Translations under genes and position numbers: made by a program
Part shown: piece after piece, positions 46,447 through 58,300 of the stretch
Layout: the number at the start of each line of letters is the position of its first letter
Numbering within the stretch: position 1 is the first letter of the stretch
NCBI GenBank assembly: GCA_017962085.1
Contig: JAGCWA010000008.1
Span: 1-64,000 of the forward strand
DNA from: Paludibacteraceae bacterium
GTDB lineage: Bacteria; Bacteroidota; Bacteroidia; Bacteroidales; Paludibacteraceae
Length of the DNA: 64,000 nt
Direction: 5' to 3'
Notes under the pieces: generated by a model
Database searches by the model: none
Seen by the model: the letters and a program-made list of their open reading frames with translations, nothing else
Told to the model about the DNA's origin: nothing

Positions 46447-47181
46447 ATGAAAGCGATGATATTCGCCGCAGGCTTAGGCACGCGGCTTAAACCCATAACC
46501 GACACGTTGCCCAAGGCTTTGGTGCCTGTCGGTGGACGCACATTGCTGGAGCATGTGGTCACGAGGCTAGCGGAACAAGGATTCGACGAGCAGATCATCA
46601 ATGTGCACCATCATGCGGATCAAATCATCGAGTTCCTGCGGGAGAAGAAGAATTTCGGCATTAGGATAGAGATATCGGACGAGCGGGAGATGTTGCTCGA
46701 CACAGGCGGTGGCATCCGCAAAGCAGCGCATTTTTTCAGCGACGGAGAACCCTTCTTGGTGCATAACGTGGACATTCTATCGGATGCCGACCTAAGGGGG
46801 TTGTACGAGACCCACAAAGAGCACGGAAGCGACGCCACCCTGCTCGTCAAGGAGCGGGAGACCTCCCGTTACCTCTATTTCGACGAAGGGAAGCGTCTAA
46901 GAGGATGGAAGAACCTTAAGACAGGAGAGGTGAAGTCACCCTTCAGCGACTTCAATCCAGAGCGTAACAACAAGTATGCGTTTTCAGGCATACACGTGAT
47001 ATCCCCCAAGATATTCACGCTAATGGAACACTACCCCGACAAATTCCCCATCATGGATTTTTACATAGAAAATGCGGGGCGGGCGGAGATCCGATGCCAC
47101 GTGAACAATCAGTTGAAGATGATAGACGTGGGGAAATTAGATAGTCTCAAAGAGGCGGAAGAGCACTTCAGCAACCTATAA
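46447..47181 (+). CDS. Sugar-1-phosphate nucleotidyltransferase (MurU-like)
   Basis: 244 residues. The nucleotide-binding signature AAGLGTRLKPITDTLPKALVPVGG (7-30) and the later metal-site motif FLVHNVDILSDADL place it in the NTP_transferase family that includes glucose-1-phosphate thymidylyltransferases and the MurNAc-1-phosphate uridylyltransferase MurU. The short length and lack of an acyltransferase domain favour the MurU-like group, which would mean cell-wall recycling, but the sugar cannot be assigned from sequence alone. It is the third gene of the rarA operon, ending at a bidirectional terminator. Confidence 0.85.
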   Translation: MKAMIFAAGLGTRLKPITDTLPKALVPVGGRTLLEHVVTRLAEQGFDEQIINVHHHADQIIEFLREKKNFGIRIEISDEREMLLDTGGGIRKAAHFFSDGEPFLVHNVDILSDADLRGLYETHKEHGSDATLLVKERETSRYLYFDEGKRLRGWKNLKTGEVKSPFSDFNPERNNKYAFSGIHVISPKIFTLMEHYPDKFPIMDFYIENAGRAEIRCHVNNQLKMIDVGKLDSLKEAEEHFSNL

Positions 47182-47212
47182 GGGAAGTCACCGCTTCACG
47201 AACAACAAACAA

Positions 47213-47242
47213 AAAGGCTGACGGAAAACCGCCAGCCTTTCT
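47213..47242. terminator. Bidirectional terminator between the nucleotidyltransferase and the glycan-binding lipoprotein gene
   Basis: AAAGGCTG-A-CGG pairs with CCG-C-CAGCCTTT (47213-47224 with 47229-47240), one internal mismatch and an AAAA loop. T-rich ends lie on both strands, between convergent genes. Confidence 0.75.
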
Positions 47243-47263
47243 TATATCAGGTTCAACAATGAA

Positions 47264-48274
47264 TCAATGGATAATTGGAACCACACGGAAGTTATCCACG
47301 CACATCATGATTTGAGGCTCGCCCTCTGGTTGACCGAACTGCAGGAAGCTTAAGTTCGTAGCCTTCTTCAAATCGAAGTTGCCATCGAACGGATCCGTAT
47401 CGCTCTTCGTGCCATGCCAGAACTCAGTCAAAGGAATCGTGACCGTAGTCCATGAATCCGTGTAGAATCCATCCGGACAATCCTTGTAAGGCTCCCAGAA
47501 GCAGATTGGAGTAATCTCACGACCATGCTTGTCAGGAGAATCGATAGGTCCGAAGAAGATCTCCGTCTTAATACCCTTGTAAGCCACCTCTTTAGGCACA
47601 TAAACCTCAAACTTGAGGGCCAATGAGCTCAAGTCGTAAGACTCGAAAGCCTTCGTAGCGACAGAGATAGGACCGCGACCACCCTCCTGCGGGTTAGCCA
47701 CATACTGGATATACATACATTGGTTCATCATCCAAGGATGGTCATACTTGCCATAGAGCAAGCCATAGTTACCGCTACAAGGTTGAGGCAATTTAGCGCC
47801 ATTCACGAAAGGAGAGATCTCCGTGCCCATCTCCAACGTACCAGTGATCAACTCACCGTTCTCGTCGAAAGGATTGTAACCGCCCCATGTCGCAAGTCTG
47901 TAATCGAAGTTCACGATAATGTTTCGGTTATCACGGAAGAAGAACTTGGAGAGGATTACCTTATCTCCGCACTTAATCTTCAGTTGTCCGTCCTCGGAAC
48001 CCTCTGGAACGACAACAGAAATCATATCATTGGAGGACTCCAAAATCTTTGCAGGGAAATCAGCGCCTGGGAACATGATCTCACAGTTCTTCAGATTGCT
48101 ACCATAAATGACCGCAGTCTGACCATCAGGGACATATTCACACAACATTCTTTCCATCACTGGCTCATTCGTACATGACCCACCGTTCTGCATAACAGAA
48201 CCTCCCCCATTGCCGCAGCTAGCCAGACATCCAGCGATAGCCAACGATAATATAAACACAAATTTTCTTTTCAT
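47264..48274 (-). CDS. Surface glycan-binding-like lipoprotein (SGBP-type, IPT/TIG domain)
   Basis: 336 residues. The lipobox is CLASC (Cys20), followed by a Gly/Asn/Ser-rich linker. An Ig-like IPT/TIG domain follows (VPDGQTAVIYGSNLKNCEIMF ... SVVVPEGSEDGQLKIKCGDK), then a large beta-sandwich beginning FFRDNRNIIVNFDYRLATWGGY and ending QIMMCVDNFRVVPI. This is the layout of the Bacteroidetes SGBP-B group, which tethers polysaccharide at the cell surface beside SusC/SusD transporters. No susC, susD or glycoside hydrolase is present in the window, so this is an orphan and its ligand is unknown. It has its own strong promoter at 48354-48384. Confidence 0.82.
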   Translation of the reverse strand: MKRKFVFILSLAIAGCLASCGNGGGSVMQNGGSCTNEPVMERMLCEYVPDGQTAVIYGSNLKNCEIMFPGADFPAKILESSNDMISVVVPEGSEDGQLKIKCGDKVILSKFFFRDNRNIIVNFDYRLATWGGYNPFDENGELITGTLEMGTEISPFVNGAKLPQPCSGNYGLLYGKYDHPWMMNQCMYIQYVANPQEGGRGPISVATKAFESYDLSSLALKFEVYVPKEVAYKGIKTEIFFGPIDSPDKHGREITPICFWEPYKDCPDGFYTDSWTTVTIPLTEFWHGTKSDTDPFDGNFDLKKATNLSFLQFGQPEGEPQIMMCVDNFRVVPIIH

Positions 48275-48353
48275 GGTGAATTTATTATTTAATACTAATA
48301 TTCAATCCGACAATCAAGAAGGAGGACATCGATGATATCTCCCTCTATATATA

Positions 48354-48384
48354 CAAAATTAAGAAATTTCGTCAAACGTGCAAA
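48354..48384 (-). promoter_or_regulatory. Promoter of the glycan-binding lipoprotein gene
   Basis: On the minus strand: TTTG (48384-48381), exactly 19 bases, TAATTTTG (48361-48354). Both boxes match the Bacteroidetes consensus fully. The leader is about 70 bases. Confidence 0.6.
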
Positions 48385-48447
48385 TCGAAAAAGACTTTTT
48401 TATCACCACACAGCAATAAATCCCTCGAAATCAATTCATAAACCTCA

Positions 48448-49377
48448 CTATTCCACTTTAGGCTGACGGGAAGGCGTTTTCACCTCCGACTTAGTCCCTG
48501 ATGCGATTTGGTCCCTATTATTAGACGGCAACGTGATACCCAGTTTCAGTCCTGCGGAAAAGAGCTGCACCTTGTCGACGATACGAGTGGCGAACAAACT
48601 TTCAGTATCCACAAAGAAATCGTCCCATAGGCTTGGTTCCTTCTTCCGCTTATCATTCAAGACGTTAGAGAGTCCGTAATTGCAGTAGAACCCGCTATAG
48701 AACATCATCTTTTCAGAGACAGAGAAATTGAATCCCAGCTCGCCATAGACCGAGAAAGCCAGTTTCGTCTTGATGGCACCGCTAGCATACGGTTCGCTAT
48801 TAACAAAACCGTGATGAGGCAGGTCCTTTATGATGACATTCGTTTGAGGGTAATACCCGCTGACCGCGTACGTTCCTTCAGAGACCTCATAACGGGAAAG
48901 GACCGGCACCACAAGCTTGCCGCCCAATCCGACGACCATATTAGCCTTGTCTGAGAAAGGGACCTTGTAATACAAGCCCAGCGGAAACTCGAAAGCATAC
49001 ATCCGCTCTTTCTCCTCCCATCCGATGAAGGACTCAATCAAGTCAAACGCCTGACCGTTCTCATTATCGTACGAAGGAGTGACGACACACCCATCGAGTC
49101 TGGCTTTCGAACGATACTGCAAGAAATCCACACCACTACCCAAACCCAGGTTCGAGTTCTGGAAGAAAAAGACATACCGTGAACTGATGGTGAAACCCGC
49201 AGAGAGCACTGATTCCGCATTCTTCTCACCCGAGTCCAGGGGACGGTCAAGGCTTGGATTGAAGAAAAAAGTATTCAATCCGCCACCCACTCCAAACGAA
49301 AGCATTTCACCCTGTCCGAACAAGTTCGAAGAAAGGAACAAGGCCGCGATAAACAAAATCCTTTTCATAACCAGCAT
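48448..49377 (-). CDS. Outer-membrane beta-barrel protein
   Basis: 309 residues from ATG at 49377; ATG at 49368 (MKRILFIAALFLSSNLFGQ) is a likely alternative start. A signal peptide ends at LFGQG. The mature part alternates hydrophobic and polar residues with many aromatic strand ends (FGVGGGLNTFFF, SSRYVFFFQNSNLGLGSGV, FEFPLGLYYKV, FSVYGELGFNFSV, FYSGFYCNYGLS), and LFSAGLKLGITL is a late strand. This is the general pattern of OMP_b-brl/PorT-like barrels. A short Pro/Lys tail follows. It starts 14 bases after the stop of the 3,266-residue secreted protein gene, so the two are almost certainly co-transcribed. A role in anchoring or exporting that protein is possible, as SprF does for SprB, but no PorP/SprF sequence motif was recognised. 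Confidence 0.82.
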   Translation of the reverse strand: MLVMKRILFIAALFLSSNLFGQGEMLSFGVGGGLNTFFFNPSLDRPLDSGEKNAESVLSAGFTISSRYVFFFQNSNLGLGSGVDFLQYRSKARLDGCVVTPSYDNENGQAFDLIESFIGWEEKERMYAFEFPLGLYYKVPFSDKANMVVGLGGKLVVPVLSRYEVSEGTYAVSGYYPQTNVIIKDLPHHGFVNSEPYASGAIKTKLAFSVYGELGFNFSVSEKMMFYSGFYCNYGLSNVLNDKRKKEPSLWDDFFVDTESLFATRIVDKVQLFSAGLKLGITLPSNNRDQIASGTKSEVKTPSRQPKVE

Positions 49378-49391
49378 CTCAACAATCTAAA

Positions 49392-52300
49392 TTATTTAAT
49401 CAGTTCAACAGCATTGGAAACGAACTTACATGACGCCCTCCGATCATCCGAAAGGACAACGATACAAACATATCGTCCTTCCGTCACCCAAACTTCGTTC
49501 TCCTTCCGCACGATATCCGTCCAGTATTTCAGTGCGCCCTCCATCGTATAGACATACATCCGCGCCCCCACGAGGTCCTCCTCCTGAAGTCCATGGACAT
49601 ATACAGTAACCTTGCCGTAATTCGAGTAGACAGGGTAAGTGGAGATGCTGAACGGAACATTCAAAGCCTCGAAGTACTTACCACAGACATACATCGTGTC
49701 ATTGTTCGCCGTGATAGCATGCAAAGAATAATAGCCGTCAAGGCCTGTCTTCTCACAATAATATTGGCCAGTAGCCCCAGGGATATCCCTGTCATTCTTT
49801 TTCCATTGATATGAGACGAACTCATTCTTGGAGTTATCACAGACCACGACATCATTCCACATCCGCATCACATATCGGGCATCATAGCCAATACGTATCG
49901 GCACCGTCTCCACTTTGCTGGACTTACCCTCGCCAAACATCTGGGCATGCACATTATACGTTCCAGGAGCGATTCCCTCAGGAACCGTGAACTTGATGGA
50001 ACCGACTTCACCATCCTCCACTGTTCCCACCACATTACGGAAGCCTTGCGCAATTCCATCCGAGTCGAAGAAGAACTTAAACGTGTCTGGCACACCATTC
50101 AGGATTTGGTAATTCAAATAATACTCGTCGCCCGCACAGAACTTACGGTTCATAGTCTTATCCCCGTAATCGACCGAAGCGCCTCCGGACACACTCGTCC
50201 ATTTGATCTTGATGTCACGGCCATCCACGTAGAGCGACAGATGAACCACACTGTCACAACCATATTGGGAGAGCAAGTTCACCTCATATTCATGATTTCC
50301 TATATGGTTCGCATCCACCGTGAAGCCATTCTTCTCATAGATGGTACCGGCTTTAGTAGTATCGACCAAATTCACGCGATAAGGATGGGAGACGATTAAG
50401 TTCAATGTCACGACAGAATCGCAACCCGTGGCGGTCGTGAACGAATCCACATAGGTGCCGGAGTTCTTCAACAATTTACCTTGCCAATAGAAATTACCGC
50501 ACGCAACCTCGTCAAAGACAAGGTTATACTCCTTGTTGACCGTAAGTTTCACATCAATGATGGAATCGCAGCCATTCGCGCTCGGGAAGACGATGAGGGT
50601 GTCACGATAGAACTCGTATTCGTTCCAACGGACAGGCAATTCGCTCTCGCAAAGCGTTCTCCTGATCTTCGTGACAGAAGATTTCTTTACGGTCAATGCC
50701 AACCTCGTGATACTATCACAACCGATGATGGACTGCAACGTATCGGTATAGAGACCGGTGTCATACAAATACCTGCCATGCCACTCGAACGAGTCACAAG
50801 TTGTGACATACGTGGTAGTATCAAACGTAGGCAATATGTTCAATCTAAAGACAATGAACGAATCACAGCCCTCCACCGTAGTGAGGACGACCCTCGCAGT
50901 ATCAGTGGATATCTCATAATCATTCCAAACCACCGGCAATTCATTCCGGCAAACCGTGTAATGAATCGTATCTTTATTATACTTCGGATAATTGATCGTC
51001 AGGTCAATGGAGACAATACTATCCTCGCCCGCCGCTGTCTTCAACAGATCATAGTAGATGCCGCTTTGGGTCAGCGTCCTGCCCTGCCATTCATACGAGA
51101 TACAAGCGTTAACCTTCTCCGGCATCTTCTCTGGCGGAGGCAAAATCGTAACGCCAATCGTCACGACAGAGTCACATCCCTCAGAGGAGACTAGATGTTG
51201 GGTATATACTCCAGAGGAATCGTAACGCTCCCCATTCCATTCATAATAAGAGACCGCGCTATCCAACACATAGATATCATACGAAGGCAGGATGGTCAAA
51301 TGGAGGGTGATGATAGAGTCACACCCTATAGAGGAGGTCAATCGATAATCATAATCGCCCGAAACATTGTATTCCGCATCATTCCATACATACGGAGCAC
51401 AAGACGTATCCGCGAATTCGGACCTCAGCACCGGCAAGCGGTTCAGGTGGATAGCCACAATGGAATCGCAACCCAAGGAGTTCTTGATGACCAAGGAGGT
51501 ATCGGAAGAGACTTCATAGCCATGCCACTCCACGAATGGCGCATTCTCGCAGATATCCACGGTGTCCGTTCCATACGTAGGTTTCAGGATCGTCAGATAA
51601 ACCGTCAAGATGGAGTCACAACCCACAGAGGAGATGAGTGTCTGATTATAGACGCCACTCTCCGTATAAACAGAGTCATTCAAGACAAGCGAATCACACG
51701 ACGTGCGATAGATAGTATCCCTCATAATCGGCAAAATGGTCAAATGCACGGTGATGATAGAGTCACAACCCGTAGGAGAGTTCACCCTCTTCTGCAACAC
51801 CGCATCTTCCGTATAGACCTCACCATTCGCCGTATACGAAACGCAAGCCGTATCATACACGACAAGAGACGGAGAAGAAAGCACGATCAAGTTCAATTGA
51901 ACTATGGAATCACAACCATTCAAAGCAGGGAAACGCTGCTCATAAACGCCTGACTCCGTGTAAATCGAGTCGTTCAAACGATAGGAGATACAAACCGTAT
52001 CGAATAGTTGCGTGAGCGGGGATTTCAGCACCGTGAGGTTCAGTTTGATCAAAGAGTCACACCCATCCGGGGAAACAACATGTTGCTCATACGCTCCACT
52101 CTCACGGTAAATGGAGTCGTTCAGCACATACGCATCGCAGACCGTATCCGTGATGACACGCATCGGAACCTCCCACACGGTCAGGTTCAGCTTGATCACC
52201 GAATCGCAGCCCGTAGCGGTTTGGAAACGTTGCTCATACACTCCACTCTTCTCATAGACCGAATCGTTCAACGTATATGCCCCGCAAGAGGTCTCAACCA

Positions 52301-55300
52301 AATTCACTTCATAGGATGGATTGATGACCAACTCCAACACCAGTACGGAATCCCTACCGTCTGGCGTGACGAGATGCTGCTCATACGTGCCGCTCACCGT
52401 ATAAACGGAGTCATTCAGGGTGAAGGAAGAACAAGCCGTATCCTTAACCACACCATTCACGAGGTTCAGTATCTTCAGGTTCAGCGTTATGACGGAGTCA
52501 CATCCTGTGGAAGCAAGAAGGTACTGTTTATAGATACCGCTCTTCGTGTAGAGCGAATCGTTCAAGACATAGTGAGAATATGCCGTATCGACAATTGTCT
52601 CGTACCTTGTCGGTATAACCGTCAAATGGAGGATTGACGTAGAATCCTCGCCACTCTCGGTTACATAATGTTTGGAGTATGTGCCAGGGTCCTGGATCAA
52701 CGAGTTATCCCAGAAGATTCCGCCACTACATACCGTATCCCACCATTCGTACACCACACCTTCGACGATGGTCAAATCCAAACGGACGATACTGTCGCAA
52801 CCATTCTCTGTAGGGATATATTGCGTATAAAGGCCAGACTTCGTATAGACAGAGTCATTCAGCACATACGAACCTGTGGTGATTTCCTTAATGAGCGTGT
52901 CGCCCGCCGGTTTGAGTTCAAGCACCAGCGTGAGCAAGGAGTCACAACCATTCGCAGCCGTCAGATGTTGTTCATACACACCACTTTCCGTGTATGTCGA
53001 ATCGTTCAATGTATACGAACCGCACGCATCCACATAGATGGTGTTCATGCTTTCATCCAGCAATGTCAGGTTGAGTCTTACCACAGAGTCACAGCCCCAT
53101 GATCCGGTCAGGCGTTGTTCGTACGTACCAGACATGATGTATTCGAATCCGTTCAAAACATAGGAACCACAGGCGGTGTCGTAAAGTTCCGTCACCTCGA
53201 TAGGCCTTTCGATGAGTTTAATGGAAACGAACGAGTCGCAATCCACATGGTTTCTCAAACGCATCACTGTATCTCCATAGACCGCCATATCATGCCACAT
53301 ATAAGGCAACATGCCCTGGCAAATCGTGATGGTATCCTTCCCGTAGGTATGTTCAAGCACCGTCAGATGGAGGGTCAATATCGAATCGCAACCTGTCACC
53401 TTGGAAACAAGGCGTTGCTCATACACCCCGCTCTTCGTGTAGACGGAGTCGTTCAAAGTGAATGAACCGCATACCGTCTCATAGACATGGGACACTGGGA
53501 TAGGGTTCACCACCAAATGCAACGTGAGGATGGAATCACAACCCGTCACTGCGGAAGTGAACACTTGCTGGTAATCTCCGCTTTGGGTATAGACCGAATC
53601 GTTCAACGTATAGGAGCCACAGGCGGTGTCATATATCTCCGCATAGGAGACTGGCAACACGATCACCTTCACATTCACCATGGAGTCACATCCCAACTTG
53701 TTGTTCATCTTCACGATTGAATCACCGCCCAACTGGTATCCGTTCCAGTCATACGGCAACTCCTTCACGCAAATCACGACAGTATCCTCACCATAGGATG
53801 GACTCAGGATGGTCAGGTTCAAATGGACAACAGAATCACAAACGTCCTCTCCGTTCTGCACATAGGTGATAGGCTCAGTGGTGGACTCGAAGTATTCCAC
53901 ACCATCTCTCCAAACATACGAGTGACAAGCGACCACCGTATCATACTTCACATAATCGTTCCAAGTATGCACCGTCAGATAGGCAGCGCCCACCACACCC
54001 GAATCTCCGTCCTGAGCGAAGGAGTGTCCATGCCATACGAACGGCAACTCAGCCGGGCAAAGCATCGTGTCACGCACCACAGCGAAGGAATCGTCTCCAT
54101 GCGGGGTATTACGCTCCACGCGGTAGAGGACAGAGTCGATCATCGTATTTCCGGCCCTATCCGTCGCACTGTAATAAACCATCACAGTCGGTGCGTCATA
54201 GACGTTCATGGTCACCTCCATACCCGCGAAATCCTCATACGTGACGCCATCATAGCTGTACTTGAGCGTCAAATCGGCAACCGAATCGCAATTGTCGGAA
54301 AGATGATCCGTCACATCCGTCAGCGGCACCGTGAAGCGCACATCACCCACGACGGAATCCGCCACAGGATGTACTAAGTTGCCGTAAGAGATGCCTAAAC
54401 TATCCACCCGAGGAGCGGTCCGATCCACAACGGATACACGTTGGAAGAAATCGGTGCTGGAAATCGTATAGGTTGTATCATTGGTAGTCAAGTAACCCAC
54501 CCGCCAGAAGATCGTGTCACCATCCGTGAACTCGTAATAATCATCCCTGGAGAGCGAGCGCTCACCCTCTCCGTTCAAGTTGAAGAAGCATACCGTATCG
54601 ACGAACGAGAAGGAGCATATATCCTTGAACGCTGGCATATAATCCCACAAACGCACAGTGGCCTTGCAATTCTCATCCGCATCCAAATCCATCAAAGTCA
54701 GGGAATCCGTCTCGAGGAAGTGGGTTGAGTTCGTGATGTAAACGGTCGTATCCGCACAATATCCGTCCGATGCGGAGATGACCAGTTTATACTCGTAGTT
54801 ATCCAAACCGTTAAAGGTCATCTCGAAACGGCTCACACCTTCGACGACATTGCCCAACTCATCCACCATCGGTTGGCCTTGCTCATACCAACGATAGAGG
54901 TTATATTCCGACGCAGGCTTAACCGTAAAGCCTATATACTTGGAATCGACTCCGTAACAGCCCCAATAGCGCACCGTGTCACCCGTCTTCTTGCCGGTCA
55001 TCCTAGAGTGCACGACCAAATGGGTATACACCACAGAATCACACTCCCCCGCACCATTGTCAATGGTTTGGGACAAATCATAGGAAGAACCGCTATTGTA
55101 GGTGACACCATCGATCCACGTGTACTGATTGACACCGCAGACCACCACCGTATCATACCGGAAGAAGGAATTATCCTCCTTGACCGTGAGCAATGCGGCA
55201 CCCACCTCGGCAGACTCGCCAGGCGCCGAGAATGTATGTCCATGCCATACGACAGGGAAGTATTTCGCACAAACAAACGTGTCTCGAACAATCGCATACA

Positions 55301-58300
55301 TCTTGCCGTCCACCTCCGTGGCACGTTCCACGGAATAACCGACGGAACAAGCATCCGACTCATTGCCGGAGAGATCCTTCACCTTCCAGTACAATGTCCT
55401 GTCCGTTTGGGTGAAGACGTTCAGATTGAAGGTCAAACCACTGTATGGATTAAAATTCAAGCCATCATTGCTAAATAAGACATCAAACTCAGATTCGCAT
55501 TCGCTGGAAGCGGCCTCCTTCACATCCGCCAAAGGAACGGAGAAACGCACCTCGCCATTCACGGAATCCGCCACCGCCGCAAAACGCTTGCCGGCAGATA
55601 TTCCGTCACAGGACAAAGTAGGAGGAGTAAGATTCTTCACACGGATGATCTGAGGGTTGACCGTCTCATCCGCCAAAGAGGTATCAGGGGCATTGACCAC
55701 CACCCTCCAGTGCAACTGCGTCTTGTCAACCACACCGCTAAGCGACGGTTGGTCCGCAAGGTTCACCCATTCGCCACCATCCACACGATAGTATACAACC
55801 GTATCGACCGCATTGGTGGCATTGTAAACAAACTGAGGAACCAACGTGGTCATATCCAACAGACGCAAGGCGCATCCGTCATTAGCTGCGCTATCAATAG
55901 GGGAAACGGCCTCATAGACCATCAATGAATTATTGATTTTCACCACGAGGTTCAAGGCATAGACGCTATCACACCCATTCGCGTTCGGCTGGTGGAATCC
56001 CTCCACACGCACGCTTTCGCTATAGGTGACTCCGTTTCGCCAAGTGTACGGCTCCGTCGACACGATCGTCTCCTCCACATAGTAGGAACTGTCGATGCGC
56101 ACGGTAAGCAAAGCCGCACCCACCTCGGCCCGTTCGCCCGCATAGGTGAAAGTGTATCCATGCCATACGAAAGGCAAATCGCCCGCACAAAGCAACGTAT
56201 CACGGACAATCGCATATTTCTTCGAAGAGACTTCCGTGTTCCGCTCCACCCCGTACTCGATTTCGCATACGGAAGACTCATTGCCTGCCTGGTCAGTGAC
56301 TCTCCAATATACCGAAGTCGTAGGTTGCGTGAAGACATTCAAAGGGAACGTCTCTCCATTATATTCCGAGAAGGATAGACCATCCGTGCTGACATAGAGC
56401 GTGAAGTCTGAGAAACAATTATCGGAAGCCGCCGCCTTCACAGCGTCAGGAGCGACACTGAACGTCACCCTACCCATCACGGAGTCCGAAACAGGTGCCA
56501 ATCGATTATCCTCGGAGATACGCTCGCAATCGAGGGTTGGCGCGACCACATCGCTCAAGCGAATCACTTGAGGTGTGACAGTCTCGTCCGAGACAATGCT
56601 ATGGTCGTCTGTGGTGATATCCACACGCCAATAAAGGGTTGTGCCGTTCGTCACGTGAGAAAGAAGAGGTGCGGTGGCGAACTCGATCCATTCCCCACCA
56701 TTCACTTTGTAATAAACGGTCGTATCCACAGCGTTGTCCGAACTATATACATAGCTTGGCATCAACGTGGAGAGATCCAGCACGGACAAAGCGCACTGTT
56801 CATTCATGACACTATCGATAGGCGAAACAGGGTCGTTCACGCTCAAGTTGCTAGGATCCTTTATCGTCAGGCGCAGCGTGTAGACGCTATCGCAAGCATC
56901 CGCATTCGTCTGATGGTAGTTCTCCACCACAGTGCTCTCCGTATATGTGACGCCATTGCGCCAAGTGTATGGTCCGACATTCACCACCTTCTCCGTAACG
57001 AAGAAGGAGCTATCCACTTTCACGGAAAGCAGTGCGGCACCCACCTCGGTCTGCTCACCATCATAGGTGAACGTATATCCATGCCAGGTAATAGGCAACG
57101 AACAAACCATCGTGTCGCGCACAATCGCATACATCTTACCGTTCACCTCCGTAGCACGCTCCACCTCATACTTGACCAGACAAACATCAGATTGGAGTCC
57201 GCCGTTGTCCTCCGCCTTCCAATACACAGAGAAGGAAGTCATGTCGAAAACATTCAGGGAACCCGAATAGCCATTGAACTCGCCAAAAGTAGAGCCATCC
57301 AAACTTGCGAGCACTTTCGGGGTGGTAGTGCAATTATCGGAAGCGGCAGGGAGCACATCTTCCAAAGACGCTGAGAGGGGAACAATTCCATTGACAGAAT
57401 CCGTCACAGGAATGATACGTTTCCCCGCAGAGATATCGTCGCACGAAAGCTCCGGTTTCTGTTCGTCCCGAAGCACGACAACCATCGGTTCGTCGGTATC
57501 GTCCCTCAGCACACTTCCCGCATTCGTACGCACTGCGACACGCCAGTATATCTTATCCCCAGGGGCAACATCCGACAAGACTGGCGCTGTGGCGAAGTCC
57601 ACCCAAGGACCATCATTCAAGCGATACGAGTAGGTGGTATCCCTACCCTGCTTGGAGCAATATGAAATGATTGGACGATATGGCCTCAGATCCAAGAATT
57701 TCAGGAAGCATCCATTGTTCGGCACACTATCCTCCATGCGATTCACAACATTATCGATATAAAAATCATAGTTGACCAATGCTCCAAAGATAGTCGTGTC
57801 AGGGCATAGACCATCTGGCGTCGAGGCGATGAAATAATATTCCATGTCATAATCACCGACCACTGCGGTATACGTGCTCGACGTGCCCAACAGAGTGCCA
57901 GAAGGAGTCAACCATTTGAAGGAGGTACGTCCGCTCGAGCTTGGGTCAAACGAGAAGGTCACCTCCTCACCCGAGCAATCAATTTTATTCCGCTGTTCCT
58001 CCGTCAAGGAAGATTTGTCGACAGAAGGATAAAACGTAAGGTCAAGCGTAACGATCGTATCACACCTTCCACTTCCCCTTACCGTATCCTTAGCGGTATG
58101 GTTGCTCTCCGTGTAAGTCTTGCCATCGATCCATACGAACGGTTCACCGCAAGAGACGCGGGTATCCGTCTTTTCGCAATAATCCTGTATCAACTCGGTA
58201 GCACCCATATCAACCGACGGACCAGACACGCGGACTCTCCCGAAATAATCCACATCCGTAATGCGGGAGATGGCTGAAGTATTGCCCGCATCCACACACG

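Noticed and set aside
50481..53102. Several plus-strand frames of 140-250 codons
   Set aside because: They are antisense to the CDS repeat array of protein C; their apparent repeats only mirror it.
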